A DNA stretch of 21,598 nt from JAPHTQ01 sp046484535 (GCA_046484535.1 JAWOIT010000103.1:1-21598); one strand, 5' to 3'. Shown: positions 6,294 to 14,927, numbered from the stretch's first letter. The notes: generated by a model not told the origin, from the sequence alone. Made by a program: numbers and translations.

Positions 6294-7343
6294 TCAAGCG
6301 ATATCGATAGCCGGGTCGGCGTAGACATCCTGAATGGCGTTGAGCAGCTCTATCCCCTCTGCTATCGGCTTCTGGAACGCCTTGCGCCCGGTGATCAGTC
6401 CCATACCGCCGGCGCGCTTGTTGATCACCGCCGTGCGAATCACCTGGTGCAAATCATCCTTGCCCGAGGGGCCGCCGGAGTTAATCATCCCCACCCGTCC
6501 CATGTAGCAATTGGCCACCTGGTAGCGCACCAGGTCGATGGGGTGTTCACTGGTCAGCTCCTCATAAACCTTGGGATGGGTCTTGCCAAATCCGATGGCG
6601 TTATAACCGCCGTTATTGGTCGCCTGCTTCTGCTTGATGATGTCGGCATTTATCGTTGCCGCCAGGTGGTTGCCCTGGCCGGTCAGGTCCGCACTGGTGT
6701 GGTAGTCGGTCCCCTCATGCTTAAAGGCGCTGTTGCGCAGATAGGCCCAGAGTACCGTCACCATCCCCAGTTCATGGGCATAGGCAAAGGCCTCGCTCAC
6801 CTCCTGGATCTGACGGCGAGACTCCTGGGAACCAAAATAGATGGTGGCCCCCACCGCCACCGCGCCCAGCTCAAAGGCCTGATCCACGCTGCCGAATAAG
6901 GTCTGATCGTAAAAATTGGGGTAACTCAACAGTTCATTGTGATTGATCTTGGCGATAAAGGGGATTCGGTGGACATAACGCCGGGAGACCGAACCGAGCA
7001 CACCGAGGGTCGATGCCACCGCGTTACAGCCCCCCTCCACCGCCATCTCACAGATGGTATTGGGGTCGAAAAAGGCCGGATTGGGGGCGAACGAGGCGCC
7101 GGCCGAGTGTTCCACCCCCTGATCCACGGGCAGTATGGAGAGATAGCCACTGCCGGCCAGCCGGCCGGTATTGAACAGCAACTGCATATTGCGCAGTACC
7201 GCAGGATGACGGTCCTTCTGCTCCATCACCCGACTGACATAATCCTCGCCCGGGTGATGGATCATGGACCTCGGGATTCCATGGCAGACGTGCCCGAGTA
7301 GATCTTCCGCCTCATCACCTAAAATCTCAAGGGTCGCACTCAT
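6294..7343 (-). CDS. fbaB: Class I fructose-bisphosphate aldolase (FbaB/DhnA type)
   Basis: It cleaves fructose-1,6-bisphosphate to dihydroxyacetone phosphate and glyceraldehyde-3-phosphate, or runs in reverse in gluconeogenesis and the Calvin cycle. It uses a Schiff-base lysine rather than a metal. The product is 349 residues, close to E. coli FbaB (350), with AAGGAG before ATG 7343. Family landmarks are LPVDQGVEHS (71-80), FIAKINHNELL (129-139), and NADIIKQKQATNNGG with K237 as the probable Schiff-base lysine. MINSGGPSGKDD (phosphate binding) and GGMGLITGRKAFQKP follow. It is monocistronic and divergent from the transpeptidase gene, with overlapping promoters. Confidence 0.95.
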   Translation of the reverse strand: MSATLEILGDEAEDLLGHVCHGIPRSMIHHPGEDYVSRVMEQKDRHPAVLRNMQLLFNTGRLAGSGYLSILPVDQGVEHSAGASFAPNPAFFDPNTICEMAVEGGCNAVASTLGVLGSVSRRYVHRIPFIAKINHNELLSYPNFYDQTLFGSVDQAFELGAVAVGATIYFGSQESRRQIQEVSEAFAYAHELGMVTVLWAYLRNSAFKHEGTDYHTSADLTGQGNHLAATINADIIKQKQATNNGGYNAIGFGKTHPKVYEELTSEHPIDLVRYQVANCYMGRVGMINSGGPSGKDDLHQVIRTAVINKRAGGMGLITGRKAFQKPIAEGIELLNAIQDVYADPAIDIA

Positions 7344-7394
7344 TGCATACTCCTTATAAATTATAAATATTGTTCAATTAGTTACCTGGTATAG

Positions 7395-7422
7395 TTGAAC
7401 TGGATTATAAGATTGATACACT
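7395..7422 (+). promoter_or_regulatory. Candidate sigma-70 promoter of the L,D-transpeptidase gene
   Basis: TTGAAC (7395-7400), a 16-base spacer and TACACT (7417-7422) give a plausible start near 7429, 33 bases before the ATG. A 7-bp inverted repeat, TAGTTGA (7392-7398) and TCAACTA (7425-7431), brackets the promoter and could be a repressor or regulator site acting on both divergent genes. Confidence 0.4.
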
Positions 7423-7432
7423 TCTCAACTAA
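7404..7432 (-). promoter_or_regulatory. Candidate sigma-70 promoter of fbaB
   Basis: On the minus strand, TATAAT (7409-7404) is preceded by TTAGTT (7432-7427) at a 17-base spacing. The -10 is perfect and the -35 is poor. It overlaps the promoter proposed for the divergent gene, so the two may compete. Confidence 0.45.
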
Positions 7433-7461
7433 ATAACGAATAACAACAGTGACTCTGACAC

Positions 7462-8253
7462 ATGCGCTTACTTATCGTGCTGTTTCTACTGACTCCAGGG
7501 CTTCTCGTTGCTTCCGTCGATGAAGAACAGGAACATGACAATGGCTCCCCGGCACTGACCTATCGCCTCTCGACCATCGCCGTTTTGCGTGAGCGCCCGA
7601 ATGGGCGGATTGTCCGGATCTGGAACGAGAAAACAGCGTTCACATCTAATGTAGCAGACGGTGACTGGATTCGCGTTACCGGCTTTTTCCCCGATGGTAC
7701 ATGGCAACCCAGCCCGGAACCACTCTGGATCAACCGCCACTACGTCGAAACCTTCACACCGAAATATCGGCCCGCCCCCTCCAATCGCCCGCCGGGAGTA
7801 TCGCGTTATGTGGAGATCGACAAATCGAATTTCGAATTAAAGGTTATTGAACAGAAACAGGATAGCGAAGAAGAAGTCATCTTCAAAACCGTTGTCGCCC
7901 TGGGAATGGACCGCTGCCTGCCGAAATCAAAGGGGGGGCGGTGTTACTACACCGAGCCGGGCGAGTACCAGGTACGCTGGAAGATCCACGACCCGAAAGG
8001 GATCGAGTGGTGTATCCCCAAGAGTATGGAAAAGGAGTACGCCGGGGCGATCGCCCGCGGTGAGCGCTGCTATCGGGGCGCGATCGGCAGTTATGCCCTT
8101 AACATCGGCAAGACCTACGCCATCCACGGCACCAGCAACCCCGCCAGCCTCGGCAAACGGGTCTCCCACGGCTGCATCCGCACGGCCAACAGCGCGGTGG
8201 AACAGATCTTCAAACTGATGGATGAAGGCGACAAGGTCTATATCGTCGAATAG
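7462..8253 (+). CDS. Periplasmic L,D-transpeptidase (YkuD domain) with N-terminal SH3-like region
   Basis: A 263-residue exported protein. Residues 1-17 form a signal peptide (MRLLIVLFLLTPGLLVAS). About 30-100 look like a bacterial SH3-type wall-binding region (RLSTIAVLRERPNG...WIRVTGF...WINRHYVE). The YkuD domain (about 114-263) ends with the catalytic signature IHGTSNPASLGKRVSHGCIR, with H222, H236 and nucleophile C238 all present. The family makes 3-3 crosslinks in peptidoglycan or anchors proteins to it. The extra cysteines C152, C161, C184 and C203 could form disulfides in the periplasm. No strong ribosome site is seen. It faces rsmJ across the repeat array. Confidence 0.88.
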   Translation: MRLLIVLFLLTPGLLVASVDEEQEHDNGSPALTYRLSTIAVLRERPNGRIVRIWNEKTAFTSNVADGDWIRVTGFFPDGTWQPSPEPLWINRHYVETFTPKYRPAPSNRPPGVSRYVEIDKSNFELKVIEQKQDSEEEVIFKTVVALGMDRCLPKSKGGRCYYTEPGEYQVRWKIHDPKGIEWCIPKSMEKEYAGAIARGERCYRGAIGSYALNIGKTYAIHGTSNPASLGKRVSHGCIRTANSAVEQIFKLMDEGDKVYIVE

Positions 8254-8280
8254 TTCGCCCCGTCAATTACAGGTTCTCAA

Positions 8281-8320
8281 CCGCAAAGGCGCAGAGGCGC
8301 AAAGGCTCACTGCTCAAGTG
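8281..8320 (+). repeat. CGCAAAGGCGCAGAGG-type dispersed repeat
   Basis: The block CCGCAAAGGCGCAGAGGCGC followed by AAAGGCTCACTGCTCAAG is a near copy of 1721-1750 (GCAAAGACGCAAAGGCTGAC then TGCTCAAG). The two loci therefore share more than one module, and this one lies beside the 83-bp array here as it lies beside TGTAGGG modules there. Confidence 0.7.
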
Positions 8321-8350
8321 TGCGATGGTGATCACCTTCTCCTGGAAGTA

Positions 8351-8794
8351 TGTAGGGTGCCGCCGCCAGGCGTGCCGTCAATCTCTATCGCCAAACACGG
8401 TTCGCCTCGCACAGCTCGGCAAACCCTACGGCTTGTAGGGTGCCGCCGCCAGGCGCACCGTCAATCTCTATCATCTGGTCCGGTTCGCCTCGCACAGCTC
8501 TGCAAACCCTACGGCCTGTAGGGTGCCGCCGCCAGGCGCACCGTCAATCTCTATCATCTGGTCCGGTTCGCCTCGCACAGCTCGGCAAACCCTACGCTTT
8601 GTAGGGTGCCGCCGTCAGGCGCACCGTCAATTACTACCACCAAACACGGTTCGCCTCGCGCAGCTCGGTAAACCCTACGACCTGTAGGGTGCCGCCGTTA
8701 GGCGCACCGTAAATCTCTATCATCTGGCCCGGTTCGCCTCGCACAGCTCGGCAAACCCTACGCTTTGTAGGGTGCCGCCGCCAGGCGCACCGTC
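8351..8794 (+). repeat. 83-bp tandem repeat array, five full units plus a partial sixth
   Basis: Units start with TGTAGGGTGCCGCCG at 8351, 8434, 8517, 8600, 8683 and 8766, an exact 83-bp period with no length change. Each unit ends with TCGGCAAACCCTACG or a close variant, so the TGTAGGGT and ACCCTACG ends face each other as inverted repeats. Inside each, GGTGC-C-GCC pairs with GGC-GCACC to form an 8-bp stem with one bulge. The middle of the unit varies between two versions (CGCCAAACACGG-like and CATCTGGTCCGG-like), which alternate unevenly. It fills the gap between two converging genes and could end transcription from both sides. The repeats are contiguous with no unique spacers, so it is not a CRISPR. 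Confidence 0.92.
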
Positions 8795-8844
8795 ATCAAA
8801 CAGATACGCTGCCACTTCACGCTCTCATGTATCTTGCAGCTACC

Positions 8845-9621
8845 TCAACTACCCAGCGCCGCCTTCACATAGACATCGAAACGGTGTTTCTTGCTGGTAA
8901 TACTCGTGGTCGGCTTCATCTGCGCCAGGTGTGGCGCATAATCGGGCCGCTTGACCACCACCCGCTTCAGGGCGATACGCAGCGCCGCCGGCAATAACCC
9001 ATCTGCATCCTCATCCTGGCCGAGCAGCTCCTGCAACAGGCGCATCTCCTTTTTCACCTGTGCGCTCTTGCGCCGGTGGGGAAACATCGGGTCCAGATAG
9101 ACGACATCGGGAAAATCCGATTCAGCCAAGGCATTCATCCAGGTAGCCGCATCGGCATGAACTAGTGTGAGGCGCTGCGACACCCACTCCCCGATCTCTT
9201 CATCCCGGCGGGCGCGTTCCAGGCCGTCCTCCAGCAGCGCCGCCACGATTGCAGAGCGTTCGATAAGGGTGACTCGGCAGCCGAGTGAAGCCAGCACAAA
9301 GGCATCCCGCCCCAGGCCACCTGTGGCATCGACCACCTCCGGGTTGGCCCCGCCCTTGAGACCCACCGCCTTGGCAATGGCCTGTCCCCTGCCCCCGCCG
9401 AAGCGGCGTCGGTGCCCGACCGCGCCGGCGACAAAATCCACATAGACCGGCCCGGAACCCCTGTCTGCAAGAGAGACCAACTGAAGACGCTCCGGAGTCA
9501 ACTGTAACTGGAATGCCGTTGCCGGTCCGGTGAGCCCCCAGCGCTCGGCAAGGGCTTTCGCCTCCTCTTCCCTGGTCGAATCCAGTGCAACGACAAACGG
9601 TTCAGAAGGATTCAATGGCAT
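8845..9621 (-). CDS. rsmJ: 16S rRNA (guanine-1516-N2)-methyltransferase RsmJ
   Basis: It methylates G1516 of 16S rRNA using S-adenosylmethionine. The product is 258 residues from ATG 9621, whose A overlaps the last base of the upstream stop (TAATG), which implies coupled translation. Upstream in-frame starts exist only inside the previous gene and are rejected. Motifs are YVDFVAGAVGHRRRFGGGRGQAI (60-82), the SAM loop VVDATGGLGRDAF (96-108), and YLDPMFPHRRKSA (175-187), a DPMF-type catalytic motif typical of RsmJ. SITSKKHRFDVY closes the protein. It lies immediately downstream of the SpmAB-like gene, and its 3' end faces the 83-bp array. Confidence 0.93.
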   Translation of the reverse strand: MPLNPSEPFVVALDSTREEEAKALAERWGLTGPATAFQLQLTPERLQLVSLADRGSGPVYVDFVAGAVGHRRRFGGGRGQAIAKAVGLKGGANPEVVDATGGLGRDAFVLASLGCRVTLIERSAIVAALLEDGLERARRDEEIGEWVSQRLTLVHADAATWMNALAESDFPDVVYLDPMFPHRRKSAQVKKEMRLLQELLGQDEDADGLLPAALRIALKRVVVKRPDYAPHLAQMKPTTSITSKKHRFDVYVKAALGS

Positions 9622-10904
9622 TACGCGTTTAGCTGGAAGAGGAAGGAAACGGCAATCACCGCCGCGATAATAGCGGCCAGGTCCGCGGTCAACGCGGTCC
9701 ACAGGGCGTGGCGGATCCGCTTGATCTGCACCGCACCGAAATAGACCGCCAGCACGTAGAAGGTGGTTTCGGTCGACCCCTGCAGGGTGGAGACCAGATA
9801 GCCGGTATAGCTGTCGGACCCGATCGCCGGATCATTGATCACCGAGGCGACCACCCCATAGGCCCCGGACCCCGACAACGGCCGCAGCAGCGCCATGGGC
9901 AAGGCCTCGGCAGGCATCCCCAGCGGTTCGGTCCAACGGCCGATGGCCTGAACCAGGATCTCCAGCGCACCGCTGGCGCGGAACATCCCCACCGCCACCA
10001 GAATGGCCACCAGATAAGGGATGATTCGAAGCGCCACCTGAAAGCCATCTTTGGCCCCCTCGACAAAGGTTTCGTAGACGGGGACGCGGCGCCAGACACC
10101 GAAGGCCAGAAAGCCCAGCATCAGCGCGGGCAGGATCCACGGCGCTATCACCTTGCCGTAAAGCACGGTCACCGGGATCAGCGCCAGCAGCAGACCCAGG
10201 GCGAAAAACGACACCCACAGCGGATATTCACCATGATGCTCGATGGCTTCGTCGCCAGTCGCGGCGTTGTCATTGGGGTTTATCGAGGAAGCGGCATCCC
10301 CCACAGGAAAAAAGCGCCGGTAGACCAAGGCGGCGATGATGGCGACCACCGTGGAACAGGCGGTGGCGAAGAGCGTGGTCGGCAGAATGCCGGCAGGATC
10401 GGCCGAGCCGGCCGAGGCCCGCAGGGCGATGATGCCGGTCGGCAAAAGGGTAATACTGGATGTATTGATCGCCAGGAACAGCACCATGGAATTGGTGGCG
10501 GTCCCCTTGTGCTTATTGAGGGTATCGAGCTCCTGCATCGCCCGGATGCCGAAGGGTGTGGCGGCATTACCCAGGCCCAGGGCGTTGGCGGAGATGTTGA
10601 GGATCATCGCACCCATCGCCGGATGCTCGGCGGGAACATCGGGAAACAGGCGAACCATCAGCGGTCGTATCAGGCGGGCCAGGATAGTCAGCATTCCGCC
10701 CGCCTCGGCCACCTTCATCAAGCCCAGAAACAGGGTCATCACCCCGACCAGGCCGATTGCCAGCTCCACCGCACCGGAGGCGGACTCCACCATCGCGCTG
10801 GAGAGGGCGTGCATCGGTGTGGCATCACCACTCGACACGCCCAATTGCCGCCAGGCGGCCACGACGAAGGCGCTAAGCACAATGACAAAAAAGATGACGT
10901 TCAA
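9621..10904 (-). CDS. SpmA-SpmB fusion, nucleoside-recognition (Gate) domain membrane protein
   Basis: A 427-residue multi-span inner-membrane protein that joins the two spore maturation proteins SpmA (about 1-200) and SpmB (about 225-427) in one chain. The N-half landmark is NISANALGLGNAATPFG. The C-half landmark is LLRPLSGSGAYGVVASV...STLQGSTETTFYVLAVYFG, almost the Bacillus SpmB signature. The start is a TTG at 10904: an in-frame TAA lies 12 bases upstream, AAGGGG precedes it, and no ATG occurs until well inside the protein. In non-sporulating bacteria the role is unknown; transport linked to the cell wall or nucleosides has been suggested. Its stop overlaps the rsmJ start. Confidence 0.9.
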   Translation of the reverse strand: MNVIFFVIVLSAFVVAAWRQLGVSSGDATPMHALSSAMVESASGAVELAIGLVGVMTLFLGLMKVAEAGGMLTILARLIRPLMVRLFPDVPAEHPAMGAMILNISANALGLGNAATPFGIRAMQELDTLNKHKGTATNSMVLFLAINTSSITLLPTGIIALRASAGSADPAGILPTTLFATACSTVVAIIAALVYRRFFPVGDAASSINPNDNAATGDEAIEHHGEYPLWVSFFALGLLLALIPVTVLYGKVIAPWILPALMLGFLAFGVWRRVPVYETFVEGAKDGFQVALRIIPYLVAILVAVGMFRASGALEILVQAIGRWTEPLGMPAEALPMALLRPLSGSGAYGVVASVINDPAIGSDSYTGYLVSTLQGSTETTFYVLAVYFGAVQIKRIRHALWTALTADLAAIIAAVIAVSFLFQLNA

Positions 10905-11010
10905 CGGCCGTGCCCCTTACCCAAGTTGATTATTTGGGACGTTATCCTATCACAGGGGGCATAAAGTCTACGTTCAAAGTTGAATGGTAACTACTCGCTC
11001 TGTGAAGCCA

Positions 11011-11071
11011 ACCGCAGACGCCGCCATGGATGGCGGTGGTAGACAATGCAGGGAGCACATTGTCCAGGCGC
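11011..11071 (+). repeat. 61-bp double-hairpin element, copy B
   Basis: Identical to 1662-1722, including the CCGCC/GGCGG hairpin and the GACAATG/CATTGTC stem (11042-11048 with 11058-11064). It is followed by GGAGACGCAAAG where copy A has AAAGACGCAAAG. It lies in the 426-bp gap between the divergent SpmAB-like gene and nifJ. Confidence 0.9.
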
Positions 11072-11160
11072 GGAGACGCAAAGACTTCTTCACAGGACTC
11101 TGTACCACATCATCCAGATCTCTACCGGCGGTTGACCCGTTCTCGCGCGGGGTAGTCAAA

Positions 11161-11193
11161 GCGGTTCGCCTCGCAAGCTCGGCAAACCCTACA
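11161..11193 (-). repeat. TGTAGGG...GGCGAACCGC module
   Basis: The reverse complement of this stretch equals the module that starts each 232-bp repeat at 1145, 1376 and 1608. Here it lies downstream of the 61-bp element in opposite orientation, while at 1608-1722 both read the same way. The modules therefore move or recombine independently. Confidence 0.85.
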
Positions 11194-11239
11194 TCTACAT
11201 GCCCCACCTAAAAAAGATGATCTGCGCAAAGTAGTTACG

Positions 11240-11268
11240 TTGAACAAGGTATGCACTTTACCTTTACT
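11240..11268 (+). promoter_or_regulatory. Weak candidate sigma-70 promoter of the nifJ operon
   Basis: TTGAAC (11240-11245), a 17-base spacer and TTTACT (11263-11268) are the best match in the unique part of the gap before nifJ. No GG-N10-GC sigma-54 element was found there. If correct, this nifJ would not be under direct RpoN/NifA control. Confidence 0.3.
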
Positions 11269-11330
11269 TGTCTCCCCCACCCTCCGGCGCTATGGTGTGT
11301 TAAGGAGAATAAAGAGAACGGGGAGTTCGC

Positions 11331-14300
11331 ATGACACGCCGCATGATTACCCTGGATGGCAACGAGGCCGCCGCCCGCATCGCCCACCTGTGCAATGAGG
11401 TGGTCGCCATCTACCCCATCACCCCCGCCTCACCCATGGGTGAACACGCCGATGCCTGGTCATCCCTGGGCAAAAAGAACCTCTGGGGCAGCGTACCGCA
11501 AATCGTGGAGATGCAGAGTGAAGGCGGCGCCGCCGGCGCCATTCACGGCGCCCTGCAAAGCGGTGCCCTGACCACCACCTTCACCGCCTCCCAGGGGTTG
11601 CTCTTGATGCTGCCCAATATGTACAAAATCGCCGGTGAGCTGAGCCCGACGGTCTTTCATATCGCCGCACGCTCCGTTGCCGCCCAGGCGCTCTCCATTT
11701 TCGGCGATCACAGCGATGTGATGGCCGCACGGGTCACCGGCTTTGGCATGCTCTTCGCCAACTCGGTGCAAGAGGTGATGGACATGGCGCTAATCGCCCA
11801 GGCGGCCACGCTGAAGAGTCGGGTGCCGATGCTCCATGTTTTCGATGGTTTTCGCACCTCTCACGAGATCGACAAAATCGAGGAGGTGGACGAGGCGACC
11901 GTCCGGGCGATGATCGACGATGAGCTGATCGCCGCCCACCGCAAGCGTGCGCTCAACCCGGAACACCCGGTCATCCGCGGCACCTCCCAGAACCCGGATG
12001 TCTTCTTTCAGGCACGGGAGAGCGTCACCCCCTATTACGAAGCCATGCCGGGGATCGTGCAGGCGTGCATGGACCGTTTCGCCGAGCTGACCGGACGCCG
12101 CTATCGCCTCTATGACTACTTTGGCGCGGAAGAGGCCGAGCGGGTGATCGTGATGATGGGCTCCGGCGCCGAAACCGTGCACGAGACCGTCGCCCACCTC
12201 AATGAACAGGGCGAGAAAGTCGGCCTGCTCAAGGTCCGTCTCTACCGGCCCTTCGACGCCGATACCCTCGTTCACGCCTTGCCCGCCTCGGTGCGCGCCA
12301 TCGCCGTCCTGGACCGCACCAAGGAGCCGGGCAGCGACGGCGAACCGCTCTATAAGGATGTGCTCGGCGCACTGGCCCAGTGTGTCGCCACCGGAACCGC
12401 CCCCTGTGTGGGAATGCCGCGTATTATCGGCGGCCGCTACGGCCTCTCCTCCAAGGAGTTCACCCCGGGGATGGTCAAAGGCGTATTCGATGAACTGAGC
12501 AAGACGCAGCCGAAGAACAACTTCACCATCGGTATCCAGGATGATGTGAGCAACAGCAGCCTGCCCTGGGATCCCGGCTTCCGTACCGATGCGGGGAAAA
12601 AGACGACCGCCGCCCTCTTCTACGGTCTTGGCTCCGACGGCACGGTGAGCGCCAACAAAAACTCGATCAAAATCATCGGTGACTGCACCGAGCTCTACGC
12701 CCAGGGCTACTTTGTCTACGATTCGAAAAAATCCGGTGCGGTCACCGTCTCCCATCTGCGCTTCGGTCCCGAGCCGATCCGCTCCACCTATCTCATCGGC
12801 GATAACGAGGCCGGTTTCATCGGCTGCCATCAGAGCGTCTTCCTCGAGCGCTACGACATGCTCGACAAGGCCGCCGACGGCGCCGTCTTTCTGCTCAACA
12901 CCACCGCCCCGGCGGACAAGGCGTGGGACACCCTGCCGCGCAAGATGCAGCAGCAGATGATCGACAAACAGATTAAATTCTATGTCATCGACGCCTATCA
13001 GGTGGCCGATGAGAGCGGCATGGGTCGGCGCATCAACACCATCATGCAGACCTGTTTCTTCGCAATCTCCGGCATCCTGCCCCGGGATGAGGCGATTCGT
13101 TCGATCAAAGACGCGGTGGAGAAGACCTACGGCAAAAAGGGCAAAACCCTGGTGGAGATGAACTTCCGCGCCATCGACGCCAGCCTGGCCAACCTGCATC
13201 AGGTCGCCATTCCGGGCGATGCCACCAGCGACTTCGAAAAATCGCCGGCGGTGCCGGCTGACGCCCCCGAGTTCGTGCACAAGGTCACCGCCGAGATCAT
13301 CGCCGGTCGCGGCGACGCCCTGCCGGTGAGTCTGCTGCCCGCCGACGGCACCTACCCCAGCGGCACCACCCAGTATGAAAAACGCAACATCGCACTGGAG
13401 ATCCCGGAGTGGGACGAGGAGCTTTGCATCCACTGCGGCAAGTGCCCGTTTGTCTGCCCGCATGGAGTGATCCGCAGCAAGGTCTTCGATCCGGAACTGG
13501 CCAGGGACGCCCCGGAAACCTTCAAGCATGTGCCGGTCAAGGGCAAGGAGTTTCCCGAGGGCTGGCACATCAGCTACCAGGTCTCCCCCGAGGACTGCAC
13601 CGGCTGCACCCTCTGCGTTGATATCTGCCCGGCCAAGGACAAGAAAAACCCGGGGCGGCGCGCCCTCAATATGGTGCCGCAGCCGCCAGTGCGCGAGCAG
13701 GAGAGCCGCAACTGGGAGTTCTTCCTCAGCCTGCCCGAGTTCGACCGGCGCAAATTGCGGCCCAACGTGATCAAGGAGGCCATGATCACCCAGCCCCTGT
13801 TCGAGTTCTCCGGCGCCTGCGCCGGTTGCGGTGAGACGCCCTATCTCAAACTGGCCAGCCAGCTGTTCGGTGATCGGATGATGGTCGCCAACGCCACCGG
13901 CTGCTCCTCCATCTACGGCGGCAACCTGCCCACCACCCCCTGGGCGAAAAACGCCGATGGCCGCGGCCCGGCCTGGAACAATTCACTGTTTGAGGACAAT
14001 GCCGAGTTCGGTCTTGGCATGCGCGTGGCGGTGGACAAACAGCAACAACTCGCCGCGGAGCTGGTCGAGGCGCTGAAAAGCGACATCGGTGAGGAACAGG
14101 CCGAGGCCTTGCTCCATGCCGAGCAGAACAGCGAAGCGGGTATCTACGACCAGCGGGAACGGGTCGCCGAGCTGATGTCCATCCTAAAGAACATCGATAA
14201 ACCCGAGGCGCGAAGACTGGAGAGCATCACCGATTACCTGGTGAAAAAGAGCGTCTGGATCGTCGGCGGCGACGGCTGGGCCTACGACATCGGTTTCGGC

Positions 14301-14927
14301 GGCCTGGACCACGTGCTCGCCTCCGGCCGCAACGTCAACATCCTGGTGCTCGACACCGAGGTCTACTCCAACACCGGCGGCCAGACCTCCAAGGCCACAC
14401 CGCGCGGGGCGGTAGCCAAGTTCTCGGCCGGCGGCAAGCCCACGGCGAAGAAGGACCTGGCGATGATCGCCATGAGCTACGAAAACGTCTATGTGGCCCA
14501 GGTCGCCTACGGCGCCAAGGACATTCAGACCCTGCGCGCCTTCCTTGAGGCGGAATCCTATGACGGTCCTTCGATCATCATCGCCTACGCCCCCTGTATC
14601 GCCTGGGGCAATGATCTGGCCCACAACCACGAGATGCAGGACCTGGCGGTGCGCAGCGGCCACTGGCCCCTGCTGAGATATGATCCGAGACGGCTCGACC
14701 TGGGAGAAAATCCGCTCCTGCTCGACTCCAAGGCGCCGTCCATCGGCTACCGGGACTTCGTCTCCAGCGAGACCCGCTTCAACATGCTCTGGCGCAGCCA
14801 CCCGGACAGCGCCGAGAAGTTCCTGCACGACTCGCAGGAGGAAGCGATCGCCCATTACCACCACTACGAACAGCTGGCCTCACTGAGCTACGAAAAACCG
14901 GAAACCGGGGAGGACAAGAAGTCATGA
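11331..14927 (+). CDS. nifJ: Pyruvate:ferredoxin (flavodoxin) oxidoreductase
   Basis: It converts pyruvate and CoA to acetyl-CoA and CO2 and reduces ferredoxin or flavodoxin, which can feed nitrogenase. The 1198-residue single chain has the standard size and order of the homodimeric enzyme. The N-terminal pyruvate-binding domain opens with EVVAIYPITPASPMGEHAD. The gamma-type domain carries LRFGPEPIRSTYLI. Two 4Fe-4S ferredoxin motifs follow: C699, C702, C705, C709 and C756, C759, C762, C766. The TPP domain starts at C830/C833 (GACAGCGETPY) with CSSIYGGNLPTTPW. GDGWAYDIG (about 980-988) and NTGGQTSKATP (about 1013-1025) bind TPP/Mg. GGGGAG precedes the ATG. The stop overlaps the next gene by 4 bases. 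The nif name is by family and by nifH in the window; expression control is not clearly nif-type. Confidence 0.96.
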   Translation: MTRRMITLDGNEAAARIAHLCNEVVAIYPITPASPMGEHADAWSSLGKKNLWGSVPQIVEMQSEGGAAGAIHGALQSGALTTTFTASQGLLLMLPNMYKIAGELSPTVFHIAARSVAAQALSIFGDHSDVMAARVTGFGMLFANSVQEVMDMALIAQAATLKSRVPMLHVFDGFRTSHEIDKIEEVDEATVRAMIDDELIAAHRKRALNPEHPVIRGTSQNPDVFFQARESVTPYYEAMPGIVQACMDRFAELTGRRYRLYDYFGAEEAERVIVMMGSGAETVHETVAHLNEQGEKVGLLKVRLYRPFDADTLVHALPASVRAIAVLDRTKEPGSDGEPLYKDVLGALAQCVATGTAPCVGMPRIIGGRYGLSSKEFTPGMVKGVFDELSKTQPKNNFTIGIQDDVSNSSLPWDPGFRTDAGKKTTAALFYGLGSDGTVSANKNSIKIIGDCTELYAQGYFVYDSKKSGAVTVSHLRFGPEPIRSTYLIGDNEAGFIGCHQSVFLERYDMLDKAADGAVFLLNTTAPADKAWDTLPRKMQQQMIDKQIKFYVIDAYQVADESGMGRRINTIMQTCFFAISGILPRDEAIRSIKDAVEKTYGKKGKTLVEMNFRAIDASLANLHQVAIPGDATSDFEKSPAVPADAPEFVHKVTAEIIAGRGDALPVSLLPADGTYPSGTTQYEKRNIALEIPEWDEELCIHCGKCPFVCPHGVIRSKVFDPELARDAPETFKHVPVKGKEFPEGWHISYQVSPEDCTGCTLCVDICPAKDKKNPGRRALNMVPQPPVREQESRNWEFFLSLPEFDRRKLRPNVIKEAMITQPLFEFSGACAGCGETPYLKLASQLFGDRMMVANATGCSSIYGGNLPTTPWAKNADGRGPAWNNSLFEDNAEFGLGMRVAVDKQQQLAAELVEALKSDIGEEQAEALLHAEQNSEAGIYDQRERVAELMSILKNIDKPEARRLESITDYLVKKSVWIVGGDGWAYDIGFGGLDHVLASGRNVNILVLDTEVYSNTGGQTSKATPRGAVAKFSAGGKPTAKKDLAMIAMSYENVYVAQVAYGAKDIQTLRAFLEAESYDGPSIIIAYAPCIAWGNDLAHNHEMQDLAVRSGHWPLLRYDPRRLDLGENPLLLDSKAPSIGYRDFVSSETRFNMLWRSHPDSAEKFLHDSQEEAIAHYHHYEQLASLSYEKPETGEDKKS

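Noticed and set aside
8351..8794. CRISPR array
   Set aside because: The units are contiguous 83-bp repeats with no unique spacers, and no cas genes are nearby.
9708..10964. 418-codon plus-strand frame opposite the SpmAB-like gene
   Set aside because: It is an antisense shadow of a G+C-rich membrane protein gene, rich in Gly, His and Gln with no motif.
11220..11330. Sigma-54 promoter for nifJ
   Set aside because: Each GG found in the gap lacks a GC at the required 10-base spacing with a matching -24 context.
11790..13568. 592-codon minus-strand frame opposite nifJ
   Set aside because: It is antisense to nifJ, whose cluster cysteines and TPP motifs are unambiguous.
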